Notes under the pieces: generated by a model
What the model was told of the DNA's origin: nothing
The model's database searches: none
What the model saw: only the letters and a program-made list of their open reading frames with translations
Origin: Nocardioides litoris
GTDB taxonomy: Bacteria; Actinomycetota; Actinomycetes; Propionibacteriales; Nocardioidaceae
NCBI RefSeq assembly: GCF_006346315.1
Contig: NZ_VDMR01000008.1
Location: forward strand, 248,001 to 312,000
DNA: 64,000 nucleotides
Direction of reading: 5' to 3'
Made by a program: the position numbers and the translations under genes
Part shown: positions 16,625 to 24,450 of the stretch, piece by piece
How positions within the stretch are numbered: position 1 is the first letter of the stretch
Layout: every line of letters begins with the position of its first letter

Positions 16625-17355
16625 CGGTCCTCGTGCCGTACGGCGACACCACCGGCGACGGGATGGTGCAGCTGTCCTTCACGCTGCCCATGCCGCACTC
16701 CAAGGTCGCAGAGGGCTCCGCGGTCCAGCTGGCCAACAAGATGGGCATGGACCCCGCGCTGCTCGTGCACGCCAAGCCCATGGGGCCCGACTTCACGTTC
16801 TTCGTCGTCTACGGCCGCGTCAACCACGTGGTCGACCCCAGCCAGGTGCAGGTCGTCGAGCGCGACTACCCGCTCCTGACGCCCAAGGAGGTCAACGCCG
16901 CCGTCAAGCGCTCCCTGCGCCGCCGGCTGACCGTCGTGGGGGCGTGCATCGGCACCGACGCCCACACCGTCGGCATCGACGCGATCCTCAACATCAAGGG
17001 CTTCGCGGGGGAGAAGGGCCTGGAGTACTACCGCGAGCTCAAGGTGGTCAACCTGGGCGCCCAGGTCTCGGTGCCGCAGCTGGTCGAGCGGGCCCGCGCC
17101 GAGAAGGCCGACGCCGTGCTCGTCTCCCAGGTGGTCACCCAGCGCGACGCCCACCTGCTCAACACCCGCGAGATGTCGGCGGCCTTCCGGGAGTCCTACC
17201 CGGCCGACCGCCGGCCGCTTCTCATCGTCGGCGGCCCCCGCTTCGACGAGACGATGGCCGGCGAGCTCGGTGTCGACCGGGTCTTCGGCCGCGGCACGAC
17301 GCCCGGCGAGGTCGCCTCCTTCATCGCCCACAAGCTCGCCCGGAAGGCCGCCTGA
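16621..17355 (+). CDS. kamE: Lysine 5,6-aminomutase beta subunit
   Basis: This 244-residue subunit carries a B12-binding Rossmann domain. The cobalamin motif Asp-x-His-x-x-Gly is seen as D113-A-H115-T-V-G118. Lys126 lies 11 residues after the histidine, the same spacing as His133 and Lys144 of the clostridial enzyme, where the lysine holds PLP. VSQVVTQRDAHLLN and LIVGGPRFDETMAGELG follow. The ATG overlaps the kamD stop by 4 bp, and its stop shares one base with the kal start. Function is therefore well supported. Confidence 0.95.
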   Translation: MTVLVPYGDTTGDGMVQLSFTLPMPHSKVAEGSAVQLANKMGMDPALLVHAKPMGPDFTFFVVYGRVNHVVDPSQVQVVERDYPLLTPKEVNAAVKRSLRRRLTVVGACIGTDAHTVGIDAILNIKGFAGEKGLEYYRELKVVNLGAQVSVPQLVERARAEKADAVLVSQVVTQRDAHLLNTREMSAAFRESYPADRRPLLIVGGPRFDETMAGELGVDRVFGRGTTPGEVASFIAHKLARKAA

Positions 17356-17759
17356 TGACCGAGAGCCCCCGCACGCCCCACCCGCGCACCGGCACCCGCG
17401 TGGTGCACCGGCGCTACGTCCCCCACGGCCACGCCCACTACGCCGGCAACCTGGTCGACGGCGCCTACAGCCTCGGGCTGTTCGGCGACGTGGCGACCGA
17501 GCTGTGCATCGTCACCGACGGCGACGAGGGGCTGTTCGCCTCCTACGACGACGTGCAGTTCCGCGCACCGGTGCGGGCGGGGGACGTGCTGGAGGTGGCG
17601 GCCGAGCTCGTGCGCGCCGGCCGCCGCTCACGGGTCATGGACTTCACCGTGCACGTCGTCGCCCGCGGTGCCGCCACCGCCGACGCTCCGGGTCGGGCCG
17701 AGGTGCTCGACCCGCCGCTGCTGGCCACGACCGCGACCGGCACCGTCGTCGTCCCCTGA
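17355..17759 (+). CDS. kal: 3-aminobutyryl-CoA ammonia-lyase (hotdog fold)
   Basis: The 134-residue hotdog-fold protein fits Kal, which removes ammonia from 3-aminobutyryl-CoA to give crotonyl-CoA late in lysine degradation. Visible segments are HAHYAGNLVDGAYSLGLFGDVATEL, with the helix typical of hotdog enzymes, and DEGLFASYDDVQFRAPVRAGDVLEV. The start ATG shares a base with the kamE stop (TGATG), so it is the last gene of the coupled chain. Generic hotdog thioesterases look similar at this size. The operon context is what makes Kal the best call. Confidence 0.85.
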   Translation: MTESPRTPHPRTGTRVVHRRYVPHGHAHYAGNLVDGAYSLGLFGDVATELCIVTDGDEGLFASYDDVQFRAPVRAGDVLEVAAELVRAGRRSRVMDFTVHVVARGAATADAPGRAEVLDPPLLATTATGTVVVP

Positions 17760-17875
17760 CCGATCCGGCCCGGGCGGTCGGCGGTTCACCCCGAAGGGCC
17801 GTCTTTAGCGCACCGTGACGGCGCGCCGCCCGCGACACGCCGTTCAGGGTGACTAGTTCTCGGACCAATTTGGAG

Positions 17876-17931
17876 CCGGCTGCCCCGTCACTGACCTGCG
17901 GTTTCTCGCGTCGTCGCAGGTCAGCAGCCGG
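17876..17931. terminator. Two-part hairpin downstream of kal
   Basis: An inner perfect stem CTGACCTGCG/CGCAGGTCAG (17891-17900, 17915-17924) sits in an outer stem CCGGCTG/CAGCCGG (17876-17882, 17925-17931), with an 8-nt bulge on one side and a 14-nt loop. It may end the lysine operon or be a structured RNA. Confidence 0.45.
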
Positions 17932-18242
17932 TTGACACCCACCCCTCACGACCGGGAATGTTGCGGCCGTTCGCTCGTGCAGGTCGTGGCCGGCGGACCG
18001 ACGTCCGAGTGGCCGGGGACCGCCAGGTGTAGCGCCAACATCGTGGTGGACCGTGGTTCGCGGAGGTCGGTCCGCACCGCGGGAGCGACGCGGGAGGGCC
18101 CGCCCGGGCCGAGACAACGACCCCTCCACGGCAGCCCGTCGTGCGCGGGGACGGCCGGAGCCCCGGCAGGCCCTCCCGAAGCCCTGCAGGACGTCGTACG
18201 ACGCCCCGCACGGGCCTCGCGAAGTGGCGACCACGCCACCGG

Positions 18243-18248
18243 TAGCGT
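18243..18248 (+). promoter_or_regulatory. -10 element TAGCGT, leaderless spacing
   Basis: TAGCGT lies 6 nt upstream of the lnt GTG at 18255. Confidence 0.5.
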
Positions 18249-18254
18249 TGCCGC

Positions 18255-19832
18255 GTGCTGCGCCGCCTCGCCCTCGCGGCTCTCGCCGGTGGCTCGCTGT
18301 CCTTGGCGTTCGAGCCCGTCGCCGTCCCCTACGTCGTGCCGCTGTGCCTGGCCGGCTACGCCCTGGCCACCCGCGGCCTCCGGGTCCGGTCCGGCTTCCT
18401 GGTCGGGCTGGTCTTCGGCGTCGCGTTCTACTTCCCGCACATCTGGTGGATGAGCGAGTCGATCGGCTGGCCGGCGTGGGTCCTGCTGGCCTCGGTCGAG
18501 GCGTTCTTCTACGGCCTCCTCGGCGGCGCCTCGCCGGTCCTGCAGCGCCTGCGCGCCTGGCCCGCCTGGCTGGCCTTCGGCTGGGTGGCGATGGAGTGCG
18601 TCCGGACGACCTGGCCCTTCAGCGGGATGCCCTGGGGCCGGCTGGGGTTCGCGGTCGTCGACACCCCGGTCGCGCCGGCGCTGGCCTGGCTCGGGACCAA
18701 CGGGGTGAGCCTGTTGCTCGCCGGCCTCGGCTTCCTGCTGGCCCGGGTGGCGGTGGCCGAGCGCGGCGCGGAGCGGCTGGCCGCCGGCACCTCGCTGGTG
18801 GGGCTCGCAGCGGTCGCCGTGGCGCCGACCTTCGTGCCCTGGACCCTGCCCACGACCGGCCAGGTCGACGTGGCCGCTGTGCAGGGCAACGTGCCCGGCC
18901 GCGGCAACGACGTCCTGTACGACGTCGAGCAGCTCACCCGCAACCACGTCGACGTGACCCTCGACCTCGCCGAGCAGGTCGACGCGGGCGACGCCGTGCG
19001 TCCCGACTTCGTGGTCTGGCCGGAGAACTCGACTGCGCGCGACCCGTTCTCCGACGCCACCATCTACGCCGACATCAGCCGCGCGGTCGAGGCCATCGGG
19101 GTGCCGGTGATGGTGGGCGGCATCGTCGACGGCGGTCCCGACCACGTGCTCAACCAAGGCATCGTGTGGGACCCGCGGACGGGCCCGGGGGAGCGGTACG
19201 CCAAGCGCCACCCGGTGGCGTTCGGCGAGTACATCCCGTTCCGCGACCGCCTCCCGGAGAGCCTGGTGCAGAGCGGCCAGCTGGCCCGCATCCCGCGCGA
19301 CATGCTCAGCGGGACCCGGGCCACGCCCCTGGACGTCGGCGGCGTGCTGGTGGCCGACGCGATCTGCTTCGACGTCGGGTACGACGACGGGTTCGAGGAG
19401 CAGGTGGCGGGCGGTGCGGAGCTGCTGGTCGTGCAGACCAGCAACGCCAGCTTCATCTTCACCGACCAGGTCGAGCAGCAGTTCGCCATCACCCGTGCCC
19501 GGGCGATCGAGTCGGGCCGCTGGCTCGTGGTGGCCTCCACCAACGGCATCGCCGGCATCATCGCCCCCGACGGCTCGGTGCTCGACCGCACCGAGCGGCT
19601 CACCCAGGACCTGGTGCAGGGCACCGTCGACCTCAAGAGCGGGATGACCCCCGGCCTCCGGGTCGGCACCTCGATGGGCACCGTGGCGCCCGCGATCACG
19701 CTCGTCGGGCTGGCCTGGGGGATCATCCTCGGGTGGCGCGCCCGCCGGCGCGCCCGGCACGACAGGGAGGACGGCGGTGAGTCCGTCACGCCCTCGCCGA
19801 CCGCCCACCGACCCGAGGACGTCCACGCGTGA
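18255..19832 (+). CDS. lnt: Apolipoprotein N-acyltransferase
   Basis: The 525-residue membrane enzyme adds the third acyl chain to the N-terminal cysteine of lipoproteins. It has about six N-terminal hydrophobic segments, then a nitrilase-like domain with the catalytic triad visible as Glu257 (WPENST), Lys317 (YAKRHPVAFGEYIPF) and Cys371 (DAICFDVGY), and a last hydrophobic segment near residue 480. The start is the GTG at 18255 with a -10 hexamer 6 nt upstream. Its stop overlaps the start of the mannosyltransferase gene by 4 bp. In mycobacteria the two proteins are fused; here they are separate but coupled. At least two lipoproteins are encoded in this window. Confidence 0.95.
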   Translation: MLRRLALAALAGGSLSLAFEPVAVPYVVPLCLAGYALATRGLRVRSGFLVGLVFGVAFYFPHIWWMSESIGWPAWVLLASVEAFFYGLLGGASPVLQRLRAWPAWLAFGWVAMECVRTTWPFSGMPWGRLGFAVVDTPVAPALAWLGTNGVSLLLAGLGFLLARVAVAERGAERLAAGTSLVGLAAVAVAPTFVPWTLPTTGQVDVAAVQGNVPGRGNDVLYDVEQLTRNHVDVTLDLAEQVDAGDAVRPDFVVWPENSTARDPFSDATIYADISRAVEAIGVPVMVGGIVDGGPDHVLNQGIVWDPRTGPGERYAKRHPVAFGEYIPFRDRLPESLVQSGQLARIPRDMLSGTRATPLDVGGVLVADAICFDVGYDDGFEEQVAGGAELLVVQTSNASFIFTDQVEQQFAITRARAIESGRWLVVASTNGIAGIIAPDGSVLDRTERLTQDLVQGTVDLKSGMTPGLRVGTSMGTVAPAITLVGLAWGIILGWRARRRARHDREDGGESVTPSPTAHRPEDVHA

Positions 19833-20608
19833 CCCACCCGGCCCCGCACCCGCAGCCGGCCCTGCAGCCGGCGACCGTGATGGTGCTGCCGACCTACGAC
19901 GAGGCCGACAACCTGGCCTGGATCGTCGGGCGCCTGCGCGCGGCGCAGCCCGAGGTCGACGTCCTGGTCGTCGACGACCAGTCGCCCGACGGCACCGGCG
20001 CCATCGCCGACGGCCTCGCCGCGGCCGACCCCCGGGTCCACGTGCTGCACCGCACCGCCAAGGGCGGCCTCGGGGCGGCGTACCTCGCGGGCTTCCGGTG
20101 GGCCCTCGACCGCGGGTACGACGTCGTGGGCGAGATGGACGCCGACGGCTCGCACCAGCCCGAGCAGCTGCACCGGCTGCTCGCCGCGCTGCCGAGCGCC
20201 GACCTGGTCATCGGGTCGCGGTGGGTGCCCGGCGGGAGCGTGGTCAACTGGCCGCTGCACCGCGAGGCCCTCTCGCGCGGCGGCAACCTCTACGTCCGGC
20301 TGCTGCTCGGGGTGGAGGTGCGGGACGCGACCGCAGGGTTCCGGCTCTTCCACCGCGCCACCCTGGAGAAGATCGACCTCGACCAGGTGCGGTCCACCGG
20401 CTACGTGTTCCAGACCGACCTCGTCACCCGCACCCTCCAGGCCGGCCTGACCGTGCGCGAGGTGCCCATCGAGTTCGTCGAGCGGGTGCGCGGCGAGTCG
20501 AAGATGAGCGGCGCGGTGGCCGCGGAGTCGCTGCGCCGCATCACGCTGTGGGGGCTGCGCGAGCGCCGCGAGCAGGTCAAGCGGGCGCTCGAGCGCCGCC
20601 GCGGCTGA
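19829..20608 (+). CDS. ppm1: Polyprenol monophosphomannose synthase (GT2)
   Basis: The 259-residue family 2 glycosyltransferase moves mannose from GDP-mannose to polyprenol phosphate, the donor for lipoglycan and protein mannosylation outside the membrane. Motifs are LPTYDEADNL, LVVDDQSPDGT, GLGAAYLAGFRWAL, EMDADGSHQPEQL (the DxD-type site), and IGSRWVPGG followed by the family's REALSRGGNLYVRLLLG. There is no C-terminal membrane domain, as in Dpm1-type enzymes. It is coupled to lnt through a GTGA overlap. Confidence 0.93.
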   Translation: MTHPAPHPQPALQPATVMVLPTYDEADNLAWIVGRLRAAQPEVDVLVVDDQSPDGTGAIADGLAAADPRVHVLHRTAKGGLGAAYLAGFRWALDRGYDVVGEMDADGSHQPEQLHRLLAALPSADLVIGSRWVPGGSVVNWPLHREALSRGGNLYVRLLLGVEVRDATAGFRLFHRATLEKIDLDQVRSTGYVFQTDLVTRTLQAGLTVREVPIEFVERVRGESKMSGAVAAESLRRITLWGLRERREQVKRALERRRG

Positions 20609-20631
20609 CCGCGGCCCTCCCTGGCCCCACC

Positions 20632-20637
20632 TAGCAT
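20632..20637 (+). promoter_or_regulatory. -10 element TAGCAT, leaderless spacing
   Basis: TAGCAT lies 6 nt upstream of the fxsA ATG at 20644. Confidence 0.5.
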
Positions 20638-20643
20638 GGGCGC

Positions 20644-21144
20644 ATGGCCCCCGCCCGTCGCCGCCGCCTCACCTGGATCCTCGTCCTGGCGTTCGTCGTG
20701 GTGCCGCTGGCCGAGATCTACGTGCTCATCCAGGTCGGCCAGGTCATCGGCGCGTGGTGGACGATCGTGCTGCTCGTCGCCGACAGCATCCTGGGCAGCT
20801 GGCTGATCAAGCGTGAGGGCGGTCGCGCGTGGCGCGCCCTGCGCGAGGCCCTGGAGACCGGTCGGATGCCCGACCGCGAGCTGGCCGACGGCGCCCTCAT
20901 CCTCATCGGCGGCACGCTCATGCTGAGCCCCGGCTTCGTGACCGACGTCTTCGGCATCGCGGCCATCCTGCCGGTCACCCGGCCCCTGCTGCGCCGCGTG
21001 CTGGCGCGGGCGGTGGCCCGGCGGCTCGCGGCCGCTCCGGCCGGCCCCGGCCCGTTCGGGCCCTTCGGCCCGGCTGGCCCCCGGCCGGGCCCGGACGCAC
21101 GACACCCCGGACCGGTGGTCCGGGGTGAGGTGGTCGACGACTGA
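20644..21144 (+). CDS. fxsA: FxsA family membrane protein
   Basis: The 166-residue protein has the FxsA pattern: an N-terminal hydrophobic segment (WILVLAFVVVPLAEIYVLIQVG), a second (WWTIVLLVADSILGSWLIKREG), and LADGALILIGGTLMLSPGFVTDVFG before a third. The C-terminal tail is Pro/Gly-rich. The E. coli protein is known for suppressing F exclusion of phage T7. The role in actinobacteria is unknown. The gene is separate from ppm1, with its own -10 hexamer, and converges on rbpA. Confidence 0.9.
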   Translation: MAPARRRRLTWILVLAFVVVPLAEIYVLIQVGQVIGAWWTIVLLVADSILGSWLIKREGGRAWRALREALETGRMPDRELADGALILIGGTLMLSPGFVTDVFGIAAILPVTRPLLRRVLARAVARRLAAAPAGPGPFGPFGPAGPRPGPDARHPGPVVRGEVVDD

Positions 21145-21176
21145 GTCGTCGCCGGGTGCGCCGCCTCGTGGCGGCG
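21135..21176. terminator. Double hairpin between convergent fxsA and rbpA
   Basis: CGACGACT-G-AGTCGTCG (21135-21151) overlaps the fxsA stop. A second stem, CGCCGCC/GGCGGCG (21159-21165, 21170-21176) with a TCGT loop, follows. Together they probably end transcription from both sides. Confidence 0.65.
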
Positions 21177-21183
21177 TCGCCCG

Positions 21184-21576
21184 TCAGGCGTTGGCGCGGG
21201 CCTTCTTCTTCGACGCGCTCGGCCGGTGCAGGTGGGCCGGGCCGATCTCGCCGCCGCGGAGCAGCTCCAGGCGCTCCTTGAGGATGTCCTCCAGCTCCTT
21301 CTCGGAGCGGCGCTCGAGCAGCATGTCCCAGTGGGTGCGGACGGGCTTCTCGGCCTTCTCCTCGCGCTGGATCCCGGCGGTGCTGAGGCCCTCGGCGCCG
21401 CAGCGCGGGCACTCCCACACCGCGGGGACCTCGGCCTCGACCGACATCGTGATCTCGAACTCGTGCTGCTGCGGACAGCGGTAGCCGACCTGCTGCCGGG
21501 CGGCGAACTCGATGCCGCGCTCGTCCTCGAAGCTCTGGCCGCCGAGCCGTGCGCCACGCAGAGTGCGCTCTGCCAT
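21184..21576 (-). CDS. rbpA: RNA polymerase-binding protein RbpA
   Basis: The 130-residue actinobacterial protein binds RNA polymerase and the primary sigma factor and stabilises open complexes. The sequence shows the RbpA core domain with four cysteine/histidine ligands (YRCPQQHEFEI, ECPRCG), the basic linker and the sigma-interaction domain (HWDMLLERRSEKELEDILKER). The ATG at 21576 follows a GGAGG ribosome site. A SigR-type promoter lies about 70 bp upstream, as known for rbpA in Streptomyces. The Lys-rich C-terminus (SKKKARANA) is longer than in some relatives. Confidence 0.96.
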   Translation of the reverse strand: MAERTLRGARLGGQSFEDERGIEFAARQQVGYRCPQQHEFEITMSVEAEVPAVWECPRCGAEGLSTAGIQREEKAEKPVRTHWDMLLERRSEKELEDILKERLELLRGGEIGPAHLHRPSASKKKARANA

Positions 21577-21642
21577 GAGGCACCTCCAAACGTTGTGTAC
21601 GTGGTGGGCGTGTCGCCGGGCGGTGGCCCGACACTGGTTGTC

Positions 21643-21668
21643 AACGCTACCCAGGCCCCCAAGATTCC
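21643..21668 (-). promoter_or_regulatory. SigR-type promoter of rbpA
   Basis: On the minus strand GGAAT (21668-21664) is followed after exactly 18 nt by GTT (21645-21643). This matches the GGAAT-N18-GTT consensus of thiol-stress sigma factors. In Streptomyces rbpA is a known SigR target. Confidence 0.75.
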
Positions 21669-21705
21669 AACCCTGACGCGGCAGCAGGGTCGTGTGAGGG
21701 GCGCC

Positions 21706-23079
21706 TCAGGCGGCCAGGCTGCGGGGCACGGCGTTGCCCGCGTCGCGCACGCCCCGCTCGGGGTCGACCCGCAGCAGCAGGGCGCCGCCGACGGCGAAGA
21801 AGGCGATCAGGGCGAGCAGGGCGGGCCGGTAGGAGTCGGTCAGCTGGAAGACGAGCCCGAAGACGGCCGTGCCCAGCCACGACGTCCCGCGCTCGCAGGC
21901 GTTGTAGAGGGCAAAGTACTCACCCTCGCGGCCGCGGGGGATGAGCAGGCTGAAGAAGGACCGCGACAGCGCCTGCGTGCCGCCGAGGACGAGCCCGATG
22001 GCCACCGCGACCAGCAGGAACAGCGGCACGTTGCGGGCCGGCAGGAAGAAGGCGAGCACCACGATCACCACCCAGACGCCGATGCCGTAGAGGATCGGGC
22101 GGTAGCTGCCGAACCGGCGCGCCAGCCGGCCGAAGAGCAGCGCGCCCCCGAAGGCCACGAACTGGATCAGCAGGATGGTGCCGATGAGCACCGACGTGCC
22201 GAACTCGAGCGTCTGCTCGCCGTACGTCGAGGCGGCGTAGATGACGGTCTGGATGCCGTCGTTGAAGAACAGGTACGCCGCCAGGAAGGTCAGCGTGACG
22301 GGGTAGTTGCGCAGGTCCTTCAGGGTGCGCCACAGCTGGCCGAAGCTGCGGTCCAGCACGCTGCCGGACACGTCCTCGCGGGCCAGCGGCGGACGGTCGC
22401 GCAGGCGCCGGAACGGGATGATCGTGAACGCCGCCCACCACACGGCGGCCGATAGCATCGACGTGCGCACGGCGGTCTCGGTCGTCAGGCCGAAGGCGTC
22501 GTGGCCGAGGACGACGACCAGGTTGAGCGCGAGCAGGACGCCGCCACCGAGGTAGCCGAAGGCCCAGCCGCGGGAGGAGACGTGGTCACGCTCTTCCTCG
22601 GTGGAGATGTCGACGAGGATCGCGGAGTAGCTGACCAGCGAGCAGCCCGCGAGCACGCTCGAGACGACGACCGCGACGGCGCCGACCTCCCAGGCGTCGC
22701 CCCGCATCCAGAACAGCACGCTGGCGCTGGCCGCACCGGTCCAGGCGAAGGCCGCCATGTGCCGCTTCTTGTGGCCGGAGCGGTCGACGACGGCGCCCAC
22801 GACGGGCAGGACGAACGCGCTGAGGATCGTGGCGAAGCTGGTGAGGTAGAACGGCAGCGACCCCGGTGCCACGGCGAGCCCGAGCACCGAGAGGGTGCGG
22901 CCGCAGCCCTCGACCTCGTCGCCGCAGCCGGCGGCGCGGCCGGCGACGGTGGCCATGTAGGGCGCGAAGAGCACCGAGAGGATCGTGGTGAAGTAGGCGC
23001 TGTTGGCCCAGTCGTACCAGTACCAGGCCTTCTGCTCCCGGGCGCGCTCCAGCGGCGCGAGGTCGGCGAACGCCGTCAC
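21706..23079 (-). CDS. MFS transporter, UMF1/Atg22-like
   Basis: The 457-residue protein has about 12 hydrophobic segments and the features of the UMF1 (Atg22-like) major facilitator group: KAWYWYDWANSAYFTTI at the N-terminus, PVVGAVVDRSGHKK as the loop 2-3 motif, and GGTQALSRSFFSLLIPRGREGEYFALYN in the second half. Substrates of bacterial members are not established. The GTG at 23079 overlaps the glycerophosphodiesterase stop by 4 bp (GTGA), so the pair is coupled. This suggests export or uptake linked to glycerol or phospholipid turnover, which is inference. Confidence 0.88.
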   Translation of the reverse strand: MTAFADLAPLERAREQKAWYWYDWANSAYFTTILSVLFAPYMATVAGRAAGCGDEVEGCGRTLSVLGLAVAPGSLPFYLTSFATILSAFVLPVVGAVVDRSGHKKRHMAAFAWTGAASASVLFWMRGDAWEVGAVAVVVSSVLAGCSLVSYSAILVDISTEEERDHVSSRGWAFGYLGGGVLLALNLVVVLGHDAFGLTTETAVRTSMLSAAVWWAAFTIIPFRRLRDRPPLAREDVSGSVLDRSFGQLWRTLKDLRNYPVTLTFLAAYLFFNDGIQTVIYAASTYGEQTLEFGTSVLIGTILLIQFVAFGGALLFGRLARRFGSYRPILYGIGVWVVIVVLAFFLPARNVPLFLLVAVAIGLVLGGTQALSRSFFSLLIPRGREGEYFALYNACERGTSWLGTAVFGLVFQLTDSYRPALLALIAFFAVGGALLLRVDPERGVRDAGNAVPRSLAA

Positions 23080-23900
23080 GTGGTCTCCCTCCCCGTGGTC
23101 GTGCCCGGGCCCAGCCACTGGTCGCGGCCGGTGAGCACGTCCTTCAGCACGTCGGTGCGATCGGTGAACAGGCCGTCCACGCCCCGGTCGAGGAGCTCCC
23201 TCATCTCCTCGGCCGTGTCGATCGTCCAGACGTGCACATGCTTGCCTGCCGCGTGCGCCCGGCGCACGAGCCGCGCCGAGGTGACCAGGAGCCGTCCGCG
23301 GCGGTGGGGCACCTGGAGGGCGTCGAAGTCGGCACGCCGGCCGCGGCCGGGCACCCCGGCGACGAAGGCCGCGACCTCGGGAGGCGTCGCCGACGTGGCC
23401 ACCCGGCCGTCGGTCAGGCGCCGGAACTCGCGCATCCGTGGGTGGGAGAACGACCCGACCAGCACGTCGTCCCAGAGCCCGCGGGCGGCGATGAGGTCGG
23501 CCAGCGGGCGCACGGCCCCCTCGGACTTGAGGTCGATGTTGAACCGCACGCCCGGCAGCTCGTCGAGCAGCCGCGCCAGCGTCGGCACCTCCTCGCGCCC
23601 CCCGATGCGCGCGCGTCGTACGTCGGCGTGGGTGAGGGCCGCGATCGCGCCCTGCTGGTCGCTGACCCGGTCGAGCACGTCGTCGTGGAAGGCCATCAGC
23701 ACGCCGTCGGCCGTGGCGTGCACGTCGGTCTCGAGGTAGCGGTAGCCGAGGGCGGCGGCGTGCCGGAACGCCTCCATGGTGTTCTCCAGCCCCTCGATCT
23801 CGGGGTGGTAGGCGCCGCCGCGGTGCGCGAACGCCAGCACCGCCCCCGGCTGCTCCAGGACCTCGTCGAGGTAGGGACGGCCAGTGCGGGGCGTGCTCAC
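23076..23900 (-). CDS. Glycerophosphodiester phosphodiesterase
   Basis: The 274-residue protein hydrolyses glycerophosphodiesters to glycerol-3-phosphate and an alcohol. The GDPD signature is clear: AFAHRGGAYHPEIEGLENTMEAF (catalytic His and the RGG/EN pair), YLETDVHATADGVLMAFHDD (metal-binding Glu-x-Asp and the second His), and NIDLKSEG. The C-terminal HVWTIDTAEEM and GVDGLFTDRTD are also typical. No signal peptide is seen, so it is cytosolic. The GTG at 23900 sits 6 nt from a GATACT -10, suggesting a leaderless mRNA. Confidence 0.93.
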   Translation of the reverse strand: MSTPRTGRPYLDEVLEQPGAVLAFAHRGGAYHPEIEGLENTMEAFRHAAALGYRYLETDVHATADGVLMAFHDDVLDRVSDQQGAIAALTHADVRRARIGGREEVPTLARLLDELPGVRFNIDLKSEGAVRPLADLIAARGLWDDVLVGSFSHPRMREFRRLTDGRVATSATPPEVAAFVAGVPGRGRRADFDALQVPHRRGRLLVTSARLVRRAHAAGKHVHVWTIDTAEEMRELLDRGVDGLFTDRTDVLKDVLTGRDQWLGPGTTTGRETT

Positions 23901-23906
23901 CGCAGG

Positions 23907-23935
23907 AGTATCGCGCCCGGGCCCGTCGCGGTCAT
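23907..23935 (-). promoter_or_regulatory. Leaderless promoter of the GDPD gene
   Basis: ATGACC (-35) is separated by 17 nt from GATACT (-10), which ends 6 nt before the GTG at 23900. This is one of the few hexamer pairs in the window with both parts recognisable. Confidence 0.55.
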
Positions 23936-23946
23936 GAGCCCGGGGG

Positions 23947-24440
23947 CTCGACCCACGGTGGCCGAGGAGGGACAGCTCGACCCACGGTGGTCGACGAAGG
24001 ACGGAGTCCTGTCTCGAGACCACCTGACCGCAGCCGGTGAGGGGTCTCGAGACAGGCGCCAGGGCGCCTTCGTCGACCGCCGTAAGGCCCGGACCCGACC
24101 CGCGGTGGTCGAGGAAGAACGGAGTCCTGTCTCGAGACCACCTGACCGCAGCCGGCGAGGGGTCTCGAGACAGGCGCCAGGGCGCCTTCGTCGACCACCG
24201 TGTGGCCCGGGGCCGACCCGCGGTGGTCGAGGAAGGACGGAGTCCTGTCTCGAGACCACCTGACTGCAGCGGGTGAGGGGTCTCGAGACAGGCGCCAGGG
24301 CGCCTTCGTCGACCACCGTGTGGCCCGGGGCCGACCCGCGGTGGTCGAGGAAGGACGGAGTCCCGTCTCGAGACCACCTGACCGCAGCCGGTGAGGGGTC
24401 TCGAGACAGGCGCAGGGCGCCTTCCTCGACCACCGTGCGG
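23947..24440. repeat. Four 118-bp nested palindromic repeats (REP-like array)
   Basis: Four units repeat with an exact 118-bp period (ACGGAGTCC at 24001, 24119, 24237 and 24355). Each has an inner inverted repeat of about 14 bp, CTGTCTCGAGACC with GGTCTCGAGACAG, around a 20-nt centre. Outer arms are CGGTGGTCGAGGAAGG and CCTTCGTCGACCACCG. A partial copy, with GCTCGACCCACGGTGG repeated at 23947 and 23975, precedes them. Both strands are open in several frames because of the symmetry, but no gene is likely. The cores look like REP elements I recall from Nocardioides genomes. Confidence 0.85.
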
Positions 24441-24450
24441 TGCGGGGGCA

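Larger units (their letters stand above)
17760..18254. other. 495-bp intergenic region without a convincing gene
   Basis: No reading frame here has coding character. It contains a structured inverted repeat (17876-17931), a TTGACA hexamer at 17932-17937 with no good -10 at the right distance, and the -10 of lnt at its end. The stretch from 17850 to 17875 is the least GC-rich part. Confidence 0.6.

Noticed and set aside
17876..17931. 6C RNA or another known actinobacterial RNA
   Set aside because: The loop lacks the C-runs of the 6C motif and no other family was recognised by eye. It is kept as an unnamed hairpin.
23947..24440. 118-bp array as a CRISPR
   Set aside because: Units are contiguous and nearly identical throughout. 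There are no unique spacers of constant size and no cas gene nearby.
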